DNA of 64,000 nt from Erysipelothrix amsterdamensis (GCF_940143175.1 NZ_OW659496.1:248001-312000); one strand, 5' to 3'. Positions 9,640 through 18,173 are shown, numbered from the stretch's first letter. Notes: generated by a model not told the origin, from the sequence alone. Program-made: numbers and translations.

Positions 9640-10179
9640 TTAGTCCTTCATTTCGATGGAAATAAATTCAAATGTAGTGGGTGCTTCAGTAAGTAACGAA
9701 CCAAAGTACTCATTACTTAAGGGAAGGAGAGTACAAGTTAGATTTCTCATATTATTATCTAGGATTTCTAATACAGAGAATTGAGGAAAGTCTTTTTCAA
9801 TACGCAGGTCAAAAAATTTGATATAACACTCTTTAAGACACCAGATTTTGTAGAAACTCCGGATGCCATGTTTTTTGACATACTCAATTTCTTGAGGGTG
9901 GTAAAAACGGTCTGAGATTTTTTGGTAATTCACATGCTCATCAAATTTTTGGATGTCGATACTTATTGGATGAAGACTGAATGCATAGCTGGAAAATGCT
10001 TCTGTAATTGTTTTACTGTAATAAAAATCATTATTTAAGATGATGGGTTTACCGTTTTCGGTTTTGTAAAGATACCAAGTGTTATCGATCTTATTACGCC
10101 GAGTAAAGTCTTGAATACACATTTCAAGAGTGCGGATTGATGTTTTTTTTGTTTGATAAATGACAACGTGATTTTCCAT
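9640..10179 (-). CDS. 4'-phosphopantetheinyl transferase, Sfp type (divergent)
   Basis: A 179-residue protein with the Sfp-type motif order: GKP (43-45), SIDIQ (73-77, metal-binding Asp75) and WCLKECYIK (113-121, Glu117). The family moves phosphopantetheine from CoA to a serine of carrier proteins. The motifs are weaker than usual: the SHS motif is replaced by YYSKT and the second metal ligand of the IDIE motif is Gln. It is also shorter than Sfp (about 220 residues). It is divergently transcribed from an operon encoding a carrier protein, 108 bases or more apart, so it is very likely the dedicated activator of that carrier. AAGGAG ribosome site. A degenerate, low-activity enzyme cannot be excluded. 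Confidence 0.75.
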   Translation of the reverse strand: MENHVVIYQTKKTSIRTLEMCIQDFTRRNKIDNTWYLYKTENGKPIILNNDFYYSKTITEAFSSYAFSLHPISIDIQKFDEHVNYQKISDRFYHPQEIEYVKKHGIRSFYKIWCLKECYIKFFDLRIEKDFPQFSVLEILDNNMRNLTCTLLPLSNEYFGSLLTEAPTTFEFISIEMKD

Positions 10180-10234
10180 ATTTTTCTCCTTAATAATGCA
10201 AGCATAACACTGTTCTAGAACTTTTTTTGTTCTC

Positions 10235-10288
10235 TTAAGAATCTATAAGTCGTTCTTAAGATTGTGTTAAGAAAGCGAATGGTATAAT
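10235..10288 (+). promoter_or_regulatory. Phased TTAAG repeats and -10 box in front of the dlt-like operon
   Basis: TTAAG occurs at 10235, 10256 and 10267, with a related ATAAG at 10245. The steps are 10, 11 and 11 bases, one helical turn each. A perfect -10 box TATAAT lies at 10283-10288 with no good -35. The array fits an OmpR-type activator site, and a similar pair lies before the response regulator gene at 15736-15749. The binding protein is inferred. Confidence 0.55.
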
Positions 10289-10311
10289 TGGCACGAAATA
10301 AAAGGAGTTTT

Positions 10312-11829
10312 ATGATGAATCATATACTAAAGTATTTTGAAGCAACTGTAGAGCATCATCCAAAAAAAATCGCAGTTGTTGAACCGAATCAAACGATAAC
10401 TTATGAGAATCTGTTTACTCAGGCTCAAATCGCAGGAACGTTTTTTATAAATCATTTTGATAAAAATAATCCAATTGTTATTTTTAGAGAGAAGGGAATC
10501 GATACACTTTCTTTAATGTTTGGTGCAGCCTATGCTTGCTGTCCCTACGTGATTGTAGATCCATCACAACCTGATGATCGTGTTGTTTCGATTCTTGAAA
10601 CACTAAAAACGAAATATATTATTGCTGCTGCTGATCAAAAATGCCGTATTGAGCAATTGGGTTCAAATATTAAATTCATAGATTTCAAATCAGTACTGTG
10701 CGGAAGTTCAGATGATGCACGGATTGAGCAACGCATGGCTTCGCATATCTCCACAAATCCGCTTTATATACTCTTTACATCAGGTTCCACAGGAAATCCT
10801 AAGGGTGTAGTTGTTTCACATCAATCTGTAATTCGGTTTATTCGTGATTTTACCGATAAGTTTTGTTTTTCTTCAAACGATGTGATTGCGAATCAAGCAC
10901 CTTTTGATTTCGATGTATCAGTTAAGGATATTTACAGTTCAATAATGAAAGGTTCTACCTTGGTGTTAATACCAAAATCATTTTTTACAAATCCTGTAAC
11001 ATTACTGGATTATATTTGTGAGACGAAAGCGACTGTTTTAACGTGGGCTGTATCAGCACTGTGTCTAGTAAGTCAATTAAAAGGTCTATCCTATCGGAAA
11101 CCAAAGCAACTGCGACAAATAATGTTTAGTGGAGAACGTATGCCCGTTAAACATCTAGAGAAATGGCGTGAAGCCTGTCCAAACACGGAGTTTGTAAATC
11201 TATACGGTCCAACTGAAATTACATGTAATTGTACTTACTATATTTTGGAAACAGATCGACATTATGATGAGGAACTTCCAATTGGTATACCGTTTTATGA
11301 CGATCAAGTATTTTTGTTAAATGAAAATGATGAGCTTGTCAACGATTCGGATGTACTTGGAGAAATTTGTGTTGGTGGTTTGAGCTTGGCACTAGGATAT
11401 TTCAATAATCAAGAACAGACAAATCGTGTTTTTGTTCAAAATCCGTTAAATCCATTTTACCGGGATGTTATTTATCGTACCGGAGATTTAGGATACTATA
11501 ACAAAAACGGTGAATTATGTATTAGAGGGCGTAAAGATTTTCAGATAAAACATATGGGTCACCGTATTGAATTGGAGGAAATTGAACGCAAAATTGAGGA
11601 ACATCCTAGCGTTTCAAGAGCTTGTTGTGTCTATCATGAAAAAAAATATAAAATCTATGGCATCTATCACGGGGATCTCGATGTAAGGGAACTTATTTCA
11701 TATTTAGAAACAAAGCTTCCTCATTATATGATTCCTAATACGTTTATACAGGTGCATCAAATGCCCTTAACTAAAAACGGAAAAATAGATCGTCAACTTT
11801 TAAAATCGGAAGTAGGGATACACGTATGA
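10312..11829 (+). CDS. DltA-like amino acid adenylation enzyme (amino acid-carrier protein ligase)
   Basis: A stand-alone ANL-superfamily adenylation domain. It would activate an amino acid with ATP and load it on the carrier protein encoded two genes downstream. Counting from the ATG at 10312: TSGSTGNPKG (156-165), FDFDVSVKD with the amino-group-binding Asp (206), YGPTE (298-302), YRTGD (388-392) and NGKIDR with the catalytic Lys near 492. The length matches DltA (about 505). The region after the Asp reads TWAVSALC where DltA proteins usually have a WVSTPSF-type segment, so the substrate may not be D-alanine. Start: AAAGGAG at 10301 serves ATG 10312 or 10315; an upstream in-frame TTG at 10288 lacks a ribosome site. 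Its stop overlaps the next start (ATGA). Confidence 0.88.
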   Translation: MMNHILKYFEATVEHHPKKIAVVEPNQTITYENLFTQAQIAGTFFINHFDKNNPIVIFREKGIDTLSLMFGAAYACCPYVIVDPSQPDDRVVSILETLKTKYIIAAADQKCRIEQLGSNIKFIDFKSVLCGSSDDARIEQRMASHISTNPLYILFTSGSTGNPKGVVVSHQSVIRFIRDFTDKFCFSSNDVIANQAPFDFDVSVKDIYSSIMKGSTLVLIPKSFFTNPVTLLDYICETKATVLTWAVSALCLVSQLKGLSYRKPKQLRQIMFSGERMPVKHLEKWREACPNTEFVNLYGPTEITCNCTYYILETDRHYDEELPIGIPFYDDQVFLLNENDELVNDSDVLGEICVGGLSLALGYFNNQEQTNRVFVQNPLNPFYRDVIYRTGDLGYYNKNGELCIRGRKDFQIKHMGHRIELEEIERKIEEHPSVSRACCVYHEKKYKIYGIYHGDLDVRELISYLETKLPHYMIPNTFIQVHQMPLTKNGKIDRQLLKSEVGIHV

Positions 11830-13004
11830 ATCTAATGGAACTGTGCACATCGTGCAACGAACTCAAAACACCATGTTATATATTTGACGTTGATTTTTTA
11901 GAAGAACATGTTCAATCAATCAAAGCATCATTACCTGCCAATACGAAGTTATGTTACGCAATGAAAGCCAACCCATTTTTAGTTGGTATTCTCGATAAAA
12001 TAGTAGATTCATTTGAAGTATGTTCTCCTGGAGAATACCGTATTTGTCAAAGGAATAATATTTCCAATCGAAAAATAATACTTTCTGGTGTTTATAAAAA
12101 CTCTGAGGATATCAGGGAAATTATACAGATGGAAGAACAACCAATCTATACAGTCGAGTCTATCAAACAACTGGAATTACTTAATGATTTATCAACCGAG
12201 TATCAGAAACAAATCAACGTAATCTTACGATTGACAAGTGGTAACCAATTTGGAATGGACGCTACTGAAATTGAGCGAGTCTTTGATCAAACAAACGAGT
12301 TCCAGTTTCTAAAATGGCATGGTATTCAGCTTTATTCAGGAACGCAAAAGCATAAACTTAACAAAGTTCAGGCCGAACTCGAATCGTTAAAATCATATAT
12401 TGAAACATTGAGAAGTCGTTATCAAATAGAGCTCCCTTGTTTAGAGTTTGGACCGGGATTAGGTGTTCAATACTTCGAATCAGATAAACCAACACTTTCC
12501 ATTCCCGAATTTAGTTCAGTTCTCAAAAGTTTGAGCTTCGATGGGGAAATTGTTTTAGAGATGGGCCGAATTATTGTTGCAGGTTGTGGCACATATTTAA
12601 CGCGTGTTGTGGATATAAAAACAAACGACATGAAGCATTATGCAATTTTAGATGGCGGAATTCACCATGTTAGTTATTACGGTCAGTTTTTAGGAATGAA
12701 GTGTCCAAATATTGAACGTATTGCTTTAAATGAATCTCCCGAATATTCTGCACAATGGAATTTGTGTGGTTCTTTATGTACGGTTGCGGATGTCTTGGTA
12801 AAAGATTATGAATCAGTCCTCGCGCTGAATGATGTTGTCGCATTCAAAAATGTAGGAGCCTATAGCGTTACAGAAGGAATAAGTTTATTCCTTAGTAGAG
12901 ACCTTCCACAGGTTAACCTATACCGTAAACAAAGTGGTATTGAGGTTATTAGAGATACTGTAGAAATAGATATACTGAATTCAATTAAGGAGAGAAAAAT
13001 ATGA
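11826..13004 (+). CDS. LysA/BtrK-type PLP-dependent decarboxylase in the dlt-like operon
   Basis: A fold-type III PLP enzyme of 392 residues. The PLP lysine is Lys47 in YAMKAN. Other family motifs are SGVYKN (87-92), FGPGLG (208-213), EMGR (245-248, EPGR in diaminopimelate decarboxylase), a Cys at 318 in CGSLCTVADVL and GAY (344-346). It is related to LysA and to BtrK, which decarboxylates an amino acid bound to a carrier protein in butirosin synthesis. Changed residues around the LysA CESxD box argue against ordinary lysine synthesis. It overlaps the adenylation gene by 4 bases and the carrier gene by 4 bases, so it belongs to the same pathway. It may make the free substrate, act on the aminoacyl carrier, or be an amino acid racemase. 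Confidence 0.82.
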   Translation: MNLMELCTSCNELKTPCYIFDVDFLEEHVQSIKASLPANTKLCYAMKANPFLVGILDKIVDSFEVCSPGEYRICQRNNISNRKIILSGVYKNSEDIREIIQMEEQPIYTVESIKQLELLNDLSTEYQKQINVILRLTSGNQFGMDATEIERVFDQTNEFQFLKWHGIQLYSGTQKHKLNKVQAELESLKSYIETLRSRYQIELPCLEFGPGLGVQYFESDKPTLSIPEFSSVLKSLSFDGEIVLEMGRIIVAGCGTYLTRVVDIKTNDMKHYAILDGGIHHVSYYGQFLGMKCPNIERIALNESPEYSAQWNLCGSLCTVADVLVKDYESVLALNDVVAFKNVGAYSVTEGISLFLSRDLPQVNLYRKQSGIEVIRDTVEIDILNSIKERKI

Positions 13005-13231
13005 ATAAATTACTTGAAATTTTAGAAGACATAAAACCAAATATCGATTATGAAACAGAAAATCAATTGGTTGATAAACGGATACTTGATTCGTTCTCAA
13101 TCCTGACTTTGGTTGCAGAACTTGAAGATTCTTTTGATATCGAAATTCCCTATGATGAAATCAAACCGAATAATTTTAATACACTCAAGAGTATGTGGGA
13201 AATGGTAAGTCGTCTTAGCGGTGAAAACTAA
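13001..13231 (+). CDS. Acyl/peptidyl carrier protein (DltC-like)
   Basis: A 76-residue carrier protein. The attachment serine is Ser31 in the motif LDSFSIL; the fold is acidic and helical as in DltC (about 78 residues). It would receive phosphopantetheine, probably from the divergent Sfp-type enzyme, and then the amino acid activated by the adenylation enzyme. The gene overlaps its neighbours on both sides (ATGA with the PLP enzyme, one base of TAATG with the MBOAT gene), which places it firmly in the operon. GGAGAG lies upstream as ribosome site. Confidence 0.88.
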   Translation: MNKLLEILEDIKPNIDYETENQLVDKRILDSFSILTLVAELEDSFDIEIPYDEIKPNNFNTLKSMWEMVSRLSGEN

Positions 13232-14748
13232 TGGCATATCATAATTACATTTATCTTTTCTTGTTTTTGCCGATTATGATGATTATGTATCAATTATGCA
13301 ATCAAAAATATCGGTACCTTGTAATGCTTCTTGGAAGCATTACTTTTTATCTCTTGATGAGTTCAAAACTGATTGTATATTTGGTACTCATCAGTCTATC
13401 TACATATGTCATTGGTTTAGGATTATCTCAATCGAAACAGAAGCATAAAGGCCTTTTTCTGTCTCTTGGAATTCTGATTCCATTAGGGATTTTAACGGTC
13501 TTCAAATATTACAACTTTATTGGAGAAAATCTGAATTCTGTGCTGAAAGGTCTTGAATTAACCATTCCATATCGAAAATTTATTCAACCAATCGGTATTT
13601 CGTTTTTTTCATTACAAGCGATCAGTTACCTTGTAGATGTTAAAATGGGGAAAATTAAGGCAGAACAAAACCCGTTTAAAATCCTACTATATCTATCGTT
13701 TTTTCCAACCATTATTGAAGGACCGATAGCACGATATGATCAGGTTATACCACAGCTTAGTACAGGTGAGGCGATTACATATTCTTCGTTAACATTTGGA
13801 TTACAACGAGTACTGTGGGGCCTTATTAAAAAAGTTGTAATTGCCGATCGTCTCGATCCGTTCGTGGGATCTGTTTTTAAGAATGTTGACACAAATGGTG
13901 GTGTCGTGATTTTAATTGCAGTTCTTGCATATACGCTTCAACTTTATTCAGAGTTCTCGGGTACGATGGACATTGTTTTAGGAAGTGCTGAGATATTTGG
14001 GGTGAAATTGCCCGAAAACTTTAACCAGCCTTTCTTTTCAAAAAGCGCATCTGAGTTTTGGCGACGTTGGCACATGACCTTAGGTGGCTTTTTTAAAGAC
14101 TATATTTTCTACCCTATTTCATTATCAAAATTTAATCGTAAACTAACAAAATGGCTCAAGACTAAAATCGGAAAAAGATATAGTCGTCTATTACCAACGC
14201 TAGGCGCATTATTTGTTGTGTGGGTGTGCAATGGACTGTGGCACGGAGCTCAATGGCAGTACTTAGCCTATGGTATGTATTATTTTGTGATTATTGCATT
14301 TGGAATGATTCTGGAGCCATTGTTCTTAAGTCTATTCAGTAGAACAAAACTAAATCGAGAAAGTAAATTTCTTAATGGATTAAGATGGATAAGAACTATG
14401 CTTATTGTTAATTTTGGAATGATGTTGTTTCGCTCTCATGGAATATCGAAGGCCATTTCAATGTTAACTAAAATGATACAAGATTTTAATGTGAATCAAA
14501 TTATGGATGGATCCCTCCTTAATAAAGGAATGGATATTCATGATTTCGGAATCATTCTATTTGGGTTAGCTATCATGATTATTGTCGGTTTTCTTAAAGA
14601 AAATGGTATTCAAATAAGAATCCAAATTGCGCAGTGGAAGAGTTATGTTCGCATTCCGTTTTATTATGGTGCAATGTTATTCTTAGTTATTTTTGGAGCT
14701 TATGGTTATGGTTACGCAATCGTAGAACTTATTTATGCAAACTTTTAG
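13231..14748 (+). CDS. DltB-like MBOAT O-acyltransferase
   Basis: A 505-residue polytopic membrane protein of the MBOAT family. Conserved features are EGPIARYDQV (near 164-173), SEFWRRWHMTLGGFFKDY (near 274-291) and the catalytic histidine His338 in CNGLWHGAQW. DltB-type MBOATs move an acyl group from the cytoplasmic carrier through the membrane to a surface acceptor. It is longer than Bacillus DltB (about 395-415) and closer in size to the AlgI/PatA group. It starts one base inside the carrier stop codon. The following SGNH gene begins 9 bases after the stop. The acceptor polymer is unknown. Confidence 0.9.
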   Translation: MAYHNYIYLFLFLPIMMIMYQLCNQKYRYLVMLLGSITFYLLMSSKLIVYLVLISLSTYVIGLGLSQSKQKHKGLFLSLGILIPLGILTVFKYYNFIGENLNSVLKGLELTIPYRKFIQPIGISFFSLQAISYLVDVKMGKIKAEQNPFKILLYLSFFPTIIEGPIARYDQVIPQLSTGEAITYSSLTFGLQRVLWGLIKKVVIADRLDPFVGSVFKNVDTNGGVVILIAVLAYTLQLYSEFSGTMDIVLGSAEIFGVKLPENFNQPFFSKSASEFWRRWHMTLGGFFKDYIFYPISLSKFNRKLTKWLKTKIGKRYSRLLPTLGALFVVWVCNGLWHGAQWQYLAYGMYYFVIIAFGMILEPLFLSLFSRTKLNRESKFLNGLRWIRTMLIVNFGMMLFRSHGISKAISMLTKMIQDFNVNQIMDGSLLNKGMDIHDFGIILFGLAIMIIVGFLKENGIQIRIQIAQWKSYVRIPFYYGAMLFLVIFGAYGYGYAIVELIYANF

Positions 14749-14756
14749 GAGGTCTT

Positions 14757-15707
14757 ATGAAAATAATTAGATCAATTTTGTTTACCCTTGGTTTTATTGC
14801 TATATTATTTACAATAACACCTCTTTTTGCTCCCTATGAAATCGACCAATTCGCAAAAGGGAACAGTACAGCGTTCAATGGTATTTTTGCAGAAGACACG
14901 AATCGTCTAGATATGCTTTTCACGGGTGACAGTGAGTCGTTTACGTCATTTATGCCAATGCGATTTTGGGAGAAACTCGGTATAAAATCTTACAATATAG
15001 CAGTCGCTTCTCAAAATTTAGCGGATGGACATAAGACGATTAGTCATATTATTCAAAAGCAAAATCCTAAAATGATTGTTTTAGAAACGAATCAAGTTTA
15101 TACCAACATTGGAGGACTTGCTAATCTTGTAGATAAGTCGATGACAAACACGCTGGCCAATGTGTTTCCAATCTTGAACTATCATGATAATTGGAAGCAA
15201 ATTCTTTCGCTAAAAAAAGCGCAAAGTGTAGAGATCAAGCGAAATCCTCTGAAGGGGTGGCGCATCAATCGTAAAGAAAATGCCTATGAAGGCGGACCGT
15301 ATATGCATCAAACGTTAGAAGAACGGGAAATTCCGACTTTGAATCGACATTATCTTGATGAAATCGTTTCTTTATGTAAAGAACATAATATTCAATTGCT
15401 TCTTGTTAGCGTACCGTCTCCAAGAAATTGGAATTACGAAAAACACAATGGCGTAAGCGCCTATGCAAAAGAAAATCAGATACCTTTTTTAGATTTAAAT
15501 CTTGAAGCCGATTCAATAGGGATTAATTGGCAAGAAGACACCTACGACAAAGGTGATCATTTGAATTTAAAAGGCGCCGAAAAGGTTACGAGACGCCTCG
15601 TTGATTACGTAGCTCAAAATTATAAAATTAAGAGTGAATATACTGAAGAAGAAAGAGTGTTGTGGCAAGAAGATTTTAACGCATTTATTCAGCAGATTAA
15701 CCCATAG
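14757..15707 (+). CDS. SGNH/DltD-like membrane-anchored protein
   Basis: A 316-residue protein with one N-terminal TM helix (about 5-25) and an extracytoplasmic SGNH-type domain. The Ser block is TGDSES (Ser59) and the His block is DKGDHLN (His268, Asp264/267). It occupies the DltD position after an MBOAT gene, as AlgJ/AlgX, PatB and DltD do, and probably helps transfer or finish the acyl modification outside the cell. The start is ATG 14757 with AGGAGG 6 bases upstream; a longer in-frame reading from 14634 lies inside the MBOAT gene and has no ribosome site. No terminator is visible before the regulator gene. Confidence 0.8.
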   Translation: MKIIRSILFTLGFIAILFTITPLFAPYEIDQFAKGNSTAFNGIFAEDTNRLDMLFTGDSESFTSFMPMRFWEKLGIKSYNIAVASQNLADGHKTISHIIQKQNPKMIVLETNQVYTNIGGLANLVDKSMTNTLANVFPILNYHDNWKQILSLKKAQSVEIKRNPLKGWRINRKENAYEGGPYMHQTLEEREIPTLNRHYLDEIVSLCKEHNIQLLLVSVPSPRNWNYEKHNGVSAYAKENQIPFLDLNLEADSIGINWQEDTYDKGDHLNLKGAEKVTRRLVDYVAQNYKIKSEYTEEERVLWQEDFNAFIQQINP

Positions 15708-15735
15708 TTCAATCGAAGCGTTGATGTGCTAAATC

Positions 15736-15768
15736 TTAAAATTTCTTAAATAACACACAAAGTATAGT
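15736..15768 (+). promoter_or_regulatory. TTAA repeat pair and -10 box before the response regulator
   Basis: TCTTAA-type elements occur at 15734 and 15744, 10 bases apart, and TATAGT lies at 15763-15768. The repeat resembles the phased TTAAG array in front of the adenylation gene, which suggests autoregulation by the encoded OmpR-type regulator. Confidence 0.45.
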
Positions 15769-15802
15769 AAAAGAAACATATAATAGAGGAAAGGAGGTGC
15801 TT

Positions 15803-16498
15803 ATGAAAAAGATACTTATTGTTGATGATGACAAAGAAATCAGAGATTTAATGAAGCGTTATTTAGAAATCGATGGATATGAGGTTGTAGTGGCTTCAGA
15901 TGGAAATGATGCAATGAAATACCTCGATGAAAGTATAAAACTTGTAATACTCGATGTTATGATGCCTGAAATTACAGGCTTTGAGGTCAGCGAGGTAATA
16001 AGGAAAAAATATAATGTTCCAATTTTATTTGTTTCCGCAAAAGCTACGGAGCAAGATAAATTTGTAGGTTTTTCTGTTGGTGGTGATGACTATCTTAGCA
16101 AACCATTTTCTTTTTCAGAGCTAAGCCTTCGTGTAAAATCACTCCTAAGACGTTATATTCAATATGATCGTGCAACTGAGAATATTTCTGAAAAGAACCA
16201 CGTTAATACGATTGATTCAATTACAATTGATCTTGATAAAGGCATTACGTTTAAAGATGGGTTGCCTCTGGATTTAACGGAGCGGGAATTTCGAATTCTC
16301 AAATTATTAGCCACAAATCGTGGAAAAATTTTTTCAATCCAAAGTATTTATGAGAACGTTTGGCAGGATGAGTACTTATACTCATCTGCAAATACAGTCA
16401 TGGTGCATATTCGTAACTTAAGAAAAAAAATTGAAATTTGTCCGGAAAATCCGAAGATAATAAAGAATATCTGGGGTAGAGGTTATAAAATTGATTAA
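15803..16498 (+). CDS. OmpR-family response regulator
   Basis: A 231-residue two-component regulator. The receiver domain (1-115) has the acidic pair DDD (8-10), the phospho-acceptor Asp51 in VILDVMMPE, SAKA and the Lys in YLSKPF. A C-terminal winged-helix DNA-binding domain (about 135-231) carries LTEREFRILKLL and ends GRGYKID. The start is ATG 15803 with AAGGAGG 6 bases upstream; an in-frame GTG at 15797 overlaps the ribosome site. The gene follows the dlt-like operon in the same direction. A cell-envelope stress or pH response that controls surface charge would fit, but is inferred. Confidence 0.9.
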   Translation: MKKILIVDDDKEIRDLMKRYLEIDGYEVVVASDGNDAMKYLDESIKLVILDVMMPEITGFEVSEVIRKKYNVPILFVSAKATEQDKFVGFSVGGDDYLSKPFSFSELSLRVKSLLRRYIQYDRATENISEKNHVNTIDSITIDLDKGITFKDGLPLDLTEREFRILKLLATNRGKIFSIQSIYENVWQDEYLYSSANTVMVHIRNLRKKIEICPENPKIIKNIWGRGYKID

Positions 16499-17807
16499 GC
16501 ATCGCAAGCAGTCGCTCACATTGGGTCTTAAAATATTCCTCATAACGGTTGGGTCAATTTTGGCGTCGTTATTTGTGTTTGTAATCACGATAACGTTATC
16601 CATTGATCCAATTGCTACGTATGTGAAAGGCGATGAGCGGATTCACTCAAGAATGCTTCGAGATAAACAGGATTTACAACACTACATCATCGATAATGAT
16701 ATTACACCGATGAATATTGAAGATTTGAGTCCCTGGCTTGAAAATCATAAATATATGATTATCTATATCGTCGATGTAGAAAACAATAACATTGTGTATA
16801 CTAATGACGATCTTTTTGTAAGTAAAGAACTTGAAATAGCCGGAAATACGTCGCTCGAATCGACGATGCTTTATATCGGTGGTAAGTACTTCTATATAGA
16901 TATGTTATATTCTGTGCGAGCAGAAGTAGAAAATTACGCAACCTATCTCGGTTTAATCCTTTCATCAATGACCTTTTTACTTGTTTTCTATTATGGTATT
17001 CGAAATATTACCAAAAGAGTTAAGCAACTAACTAATGAGATTGAAATTATTGGAGCAGGAACACCAAACAGTTATATAAGTGATAAAGGGAATGATGAGC
17101 TAGGACGATTAAGTTTTGAGATTAATGCGCTTATTACAGAATTATCTCAAAAAAACCAAGAACTTGTTATTTCTGAAAATGCACTCAAAGAACTCGTAAC
17201 AAGTTTGGCTCACGACTTAAGAACGCCACTGACTTCTTTAATTGGGTATATCACCCTTATAAAGCTTGAGGCTCAATCAGAAGATATCGAGGATCTTGCG
17301 AACCGTTGTGAACAAAAAGCACTCCAAATGAAGACAATTTCCGATGAGTTATTCTCACTTTTCTCGACGCTCTCTTTAAATGAAGATAGTGAGTTACCCC
17401 TTGAACGCGTACATGTTCAAGATTTTATGGAAGGTGCAGTTGATCGTCTCAAATCGGATTTAAATCTAAAAGAATTCGAGGTAGTGATTCATCAGACTGT
17501 TAATGAAGAAAACCATTATGTAAGTCTTAATCTATACTACATGGATCGTCTTTTCGAAAATATTATTTCAAATGTATTAAAGTATGCGGAACCGAAGTCA
17601 ACGATACAAATTGAAGTTACAATTGAAAATTCATGGTGTACCCTTGAGATTGTAAATGGAATAAGAGTTGACCAAGTTACAGAAGAAGCATCTGGTTTTG
17701 GATTACTATCGTGTCGTAAAATTGTTGATACTCATAAAGGACACTTTTCAACTTCACGAGATAAAAATATCTTTAAGACGAGCGTTGAGTTGCCAACCAG
17801 TCAATAA
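16491..17807 (+). CDS. Sensor histidine kinase, partner of the OmpR-type regulator
   Basis: A 438-residue membrane kinase. TM1 is about residues 12-38, an extracytoplasmic sensor of about 110 residues follows, TM2 is about 150-170, then HAMP-like linker, HisKA with LAHDLRTPL (His241) and an HATPase domain with N box NIISNVLKYAEP and a G box containing GFGL. It probably starts at TTG 16491, which overlaps the regulator stop by 8 bases, with GAGG about 8 bases upstream. Its position after the acyltransferase operon suggests that the sensor monitors the envelope. Confidence 0.88.
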   Translation: MIKHRKQSLTLGLKIFLITVGSILASLFVFVITITLSIDPIATYVKGDERIHSRMLRDKQDLQHYIIDNDITPMNIEDLSPWLENHKYMIIYIVDVENNNIVYTNDDLFVSKELEIAGNTSLESTMLYIGGKYFYIDMLYSVRAEVENYATYLGLILSSMTFLLVFYYGIRNITKRVKQLTNEIEIIGAGTPNSYISDKGNDELGRLSFEINALITELSQKNQELVISENALKELVTSLAHDLRTPLTSLIGYITLIKLEAQSEDIEDLANRCEQKALQMKTISDELFSLFSTLSLNEDSELPLERVHVQDFMEGAVDRLKSDLNLKEFEVVIHQTVNEENHYVSLNLYYMDRLFENIISNVLKYAEPKSTIQIEVTIENSWCTLEIVNGIRVDQVTEEASGFGLLSCRKIVDTHKGHFSTSRDKNIFKTSVELPTSQ

Positions 17808-17840
17808 AAAACAGCGGAAATATCTCGCTGTTTTTTATTG
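17802..17840. terminator. Bidirectional terminator after the histidine kinase
   Basis: A perfect 15-bp inverted repeat (17802-17816 with 17826-17840) contains ACAGCG/CGCTGT, a 9-nt loop and flanking A/T runs. It also contains the kinase stop codon and serves the convergent gene. Confidence 0.92.
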
Positions 17841-17841
17841 A

Positions 17842-18159
17842 TTAATAATCGTAGTTGCCAAGCATTTCAGTATTCTCTACACGCCATGAGATAAGTTTTA
17901 CACGTACAATAATTCCATATAATCCAAATGTAATGAGAGTCAAAATCCACCAGATGACCCAATGACCGAATAAACTTACAGAATCACCGTTGAAGCGAAA
18001 ACGTTGTCCATTGATAACTGTATGTTCTGACTCCCAACGGTAGGTTCGAACGAGAATCCAAGGTGTCCCTAAACCTAAAGTAACAATTGCAATGATAATA
18101 TTTACTAATTGTAATCCAATATAGGACCAAATTGATCCGTCAAAATATGATGATTTCAT
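17842..18159 (-). CDS. Small membrane protein, DUF898-like
   Basis: A 105-residue protein with two hydrophobic segments (about 15-38 and 66-90), many Trp, and the pattern LGLGTPW, YRWESEHT and WWILTLITFGLYG. This resembles the repeat unit of YjgN/DUF898 membrane proteins. The function of that family is not known. It is the last gene of a minus-strand group with a 95-residue membrane protein (15 bases away) and a choloylglycine-hydrolase-type enzyme. Ribosome site AGAGGA. Confidence 0.6.
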   Translation of the reverse strand: MKSSYFDGSIWSYIGLQLVNIIIAIVTLGLGTPWILVRTYRWESEHTVINGQRFRFNGDSVSLFGHWVIWWILTLITFGLYGIIVRVKLISWRVENTEMLGNYDY

Positions 18160-18173
18160 ATAAATCCTCTTTT

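Noticed and set aside
11826-13004. Ordinary lysA (diaminopimelate decarboxylase)
   Set aside because: EPGR is EMGR, the CESxD box is changed, and the gene is embedded with 4-base overlaps between an adenylation enzyme and a carrier protein.
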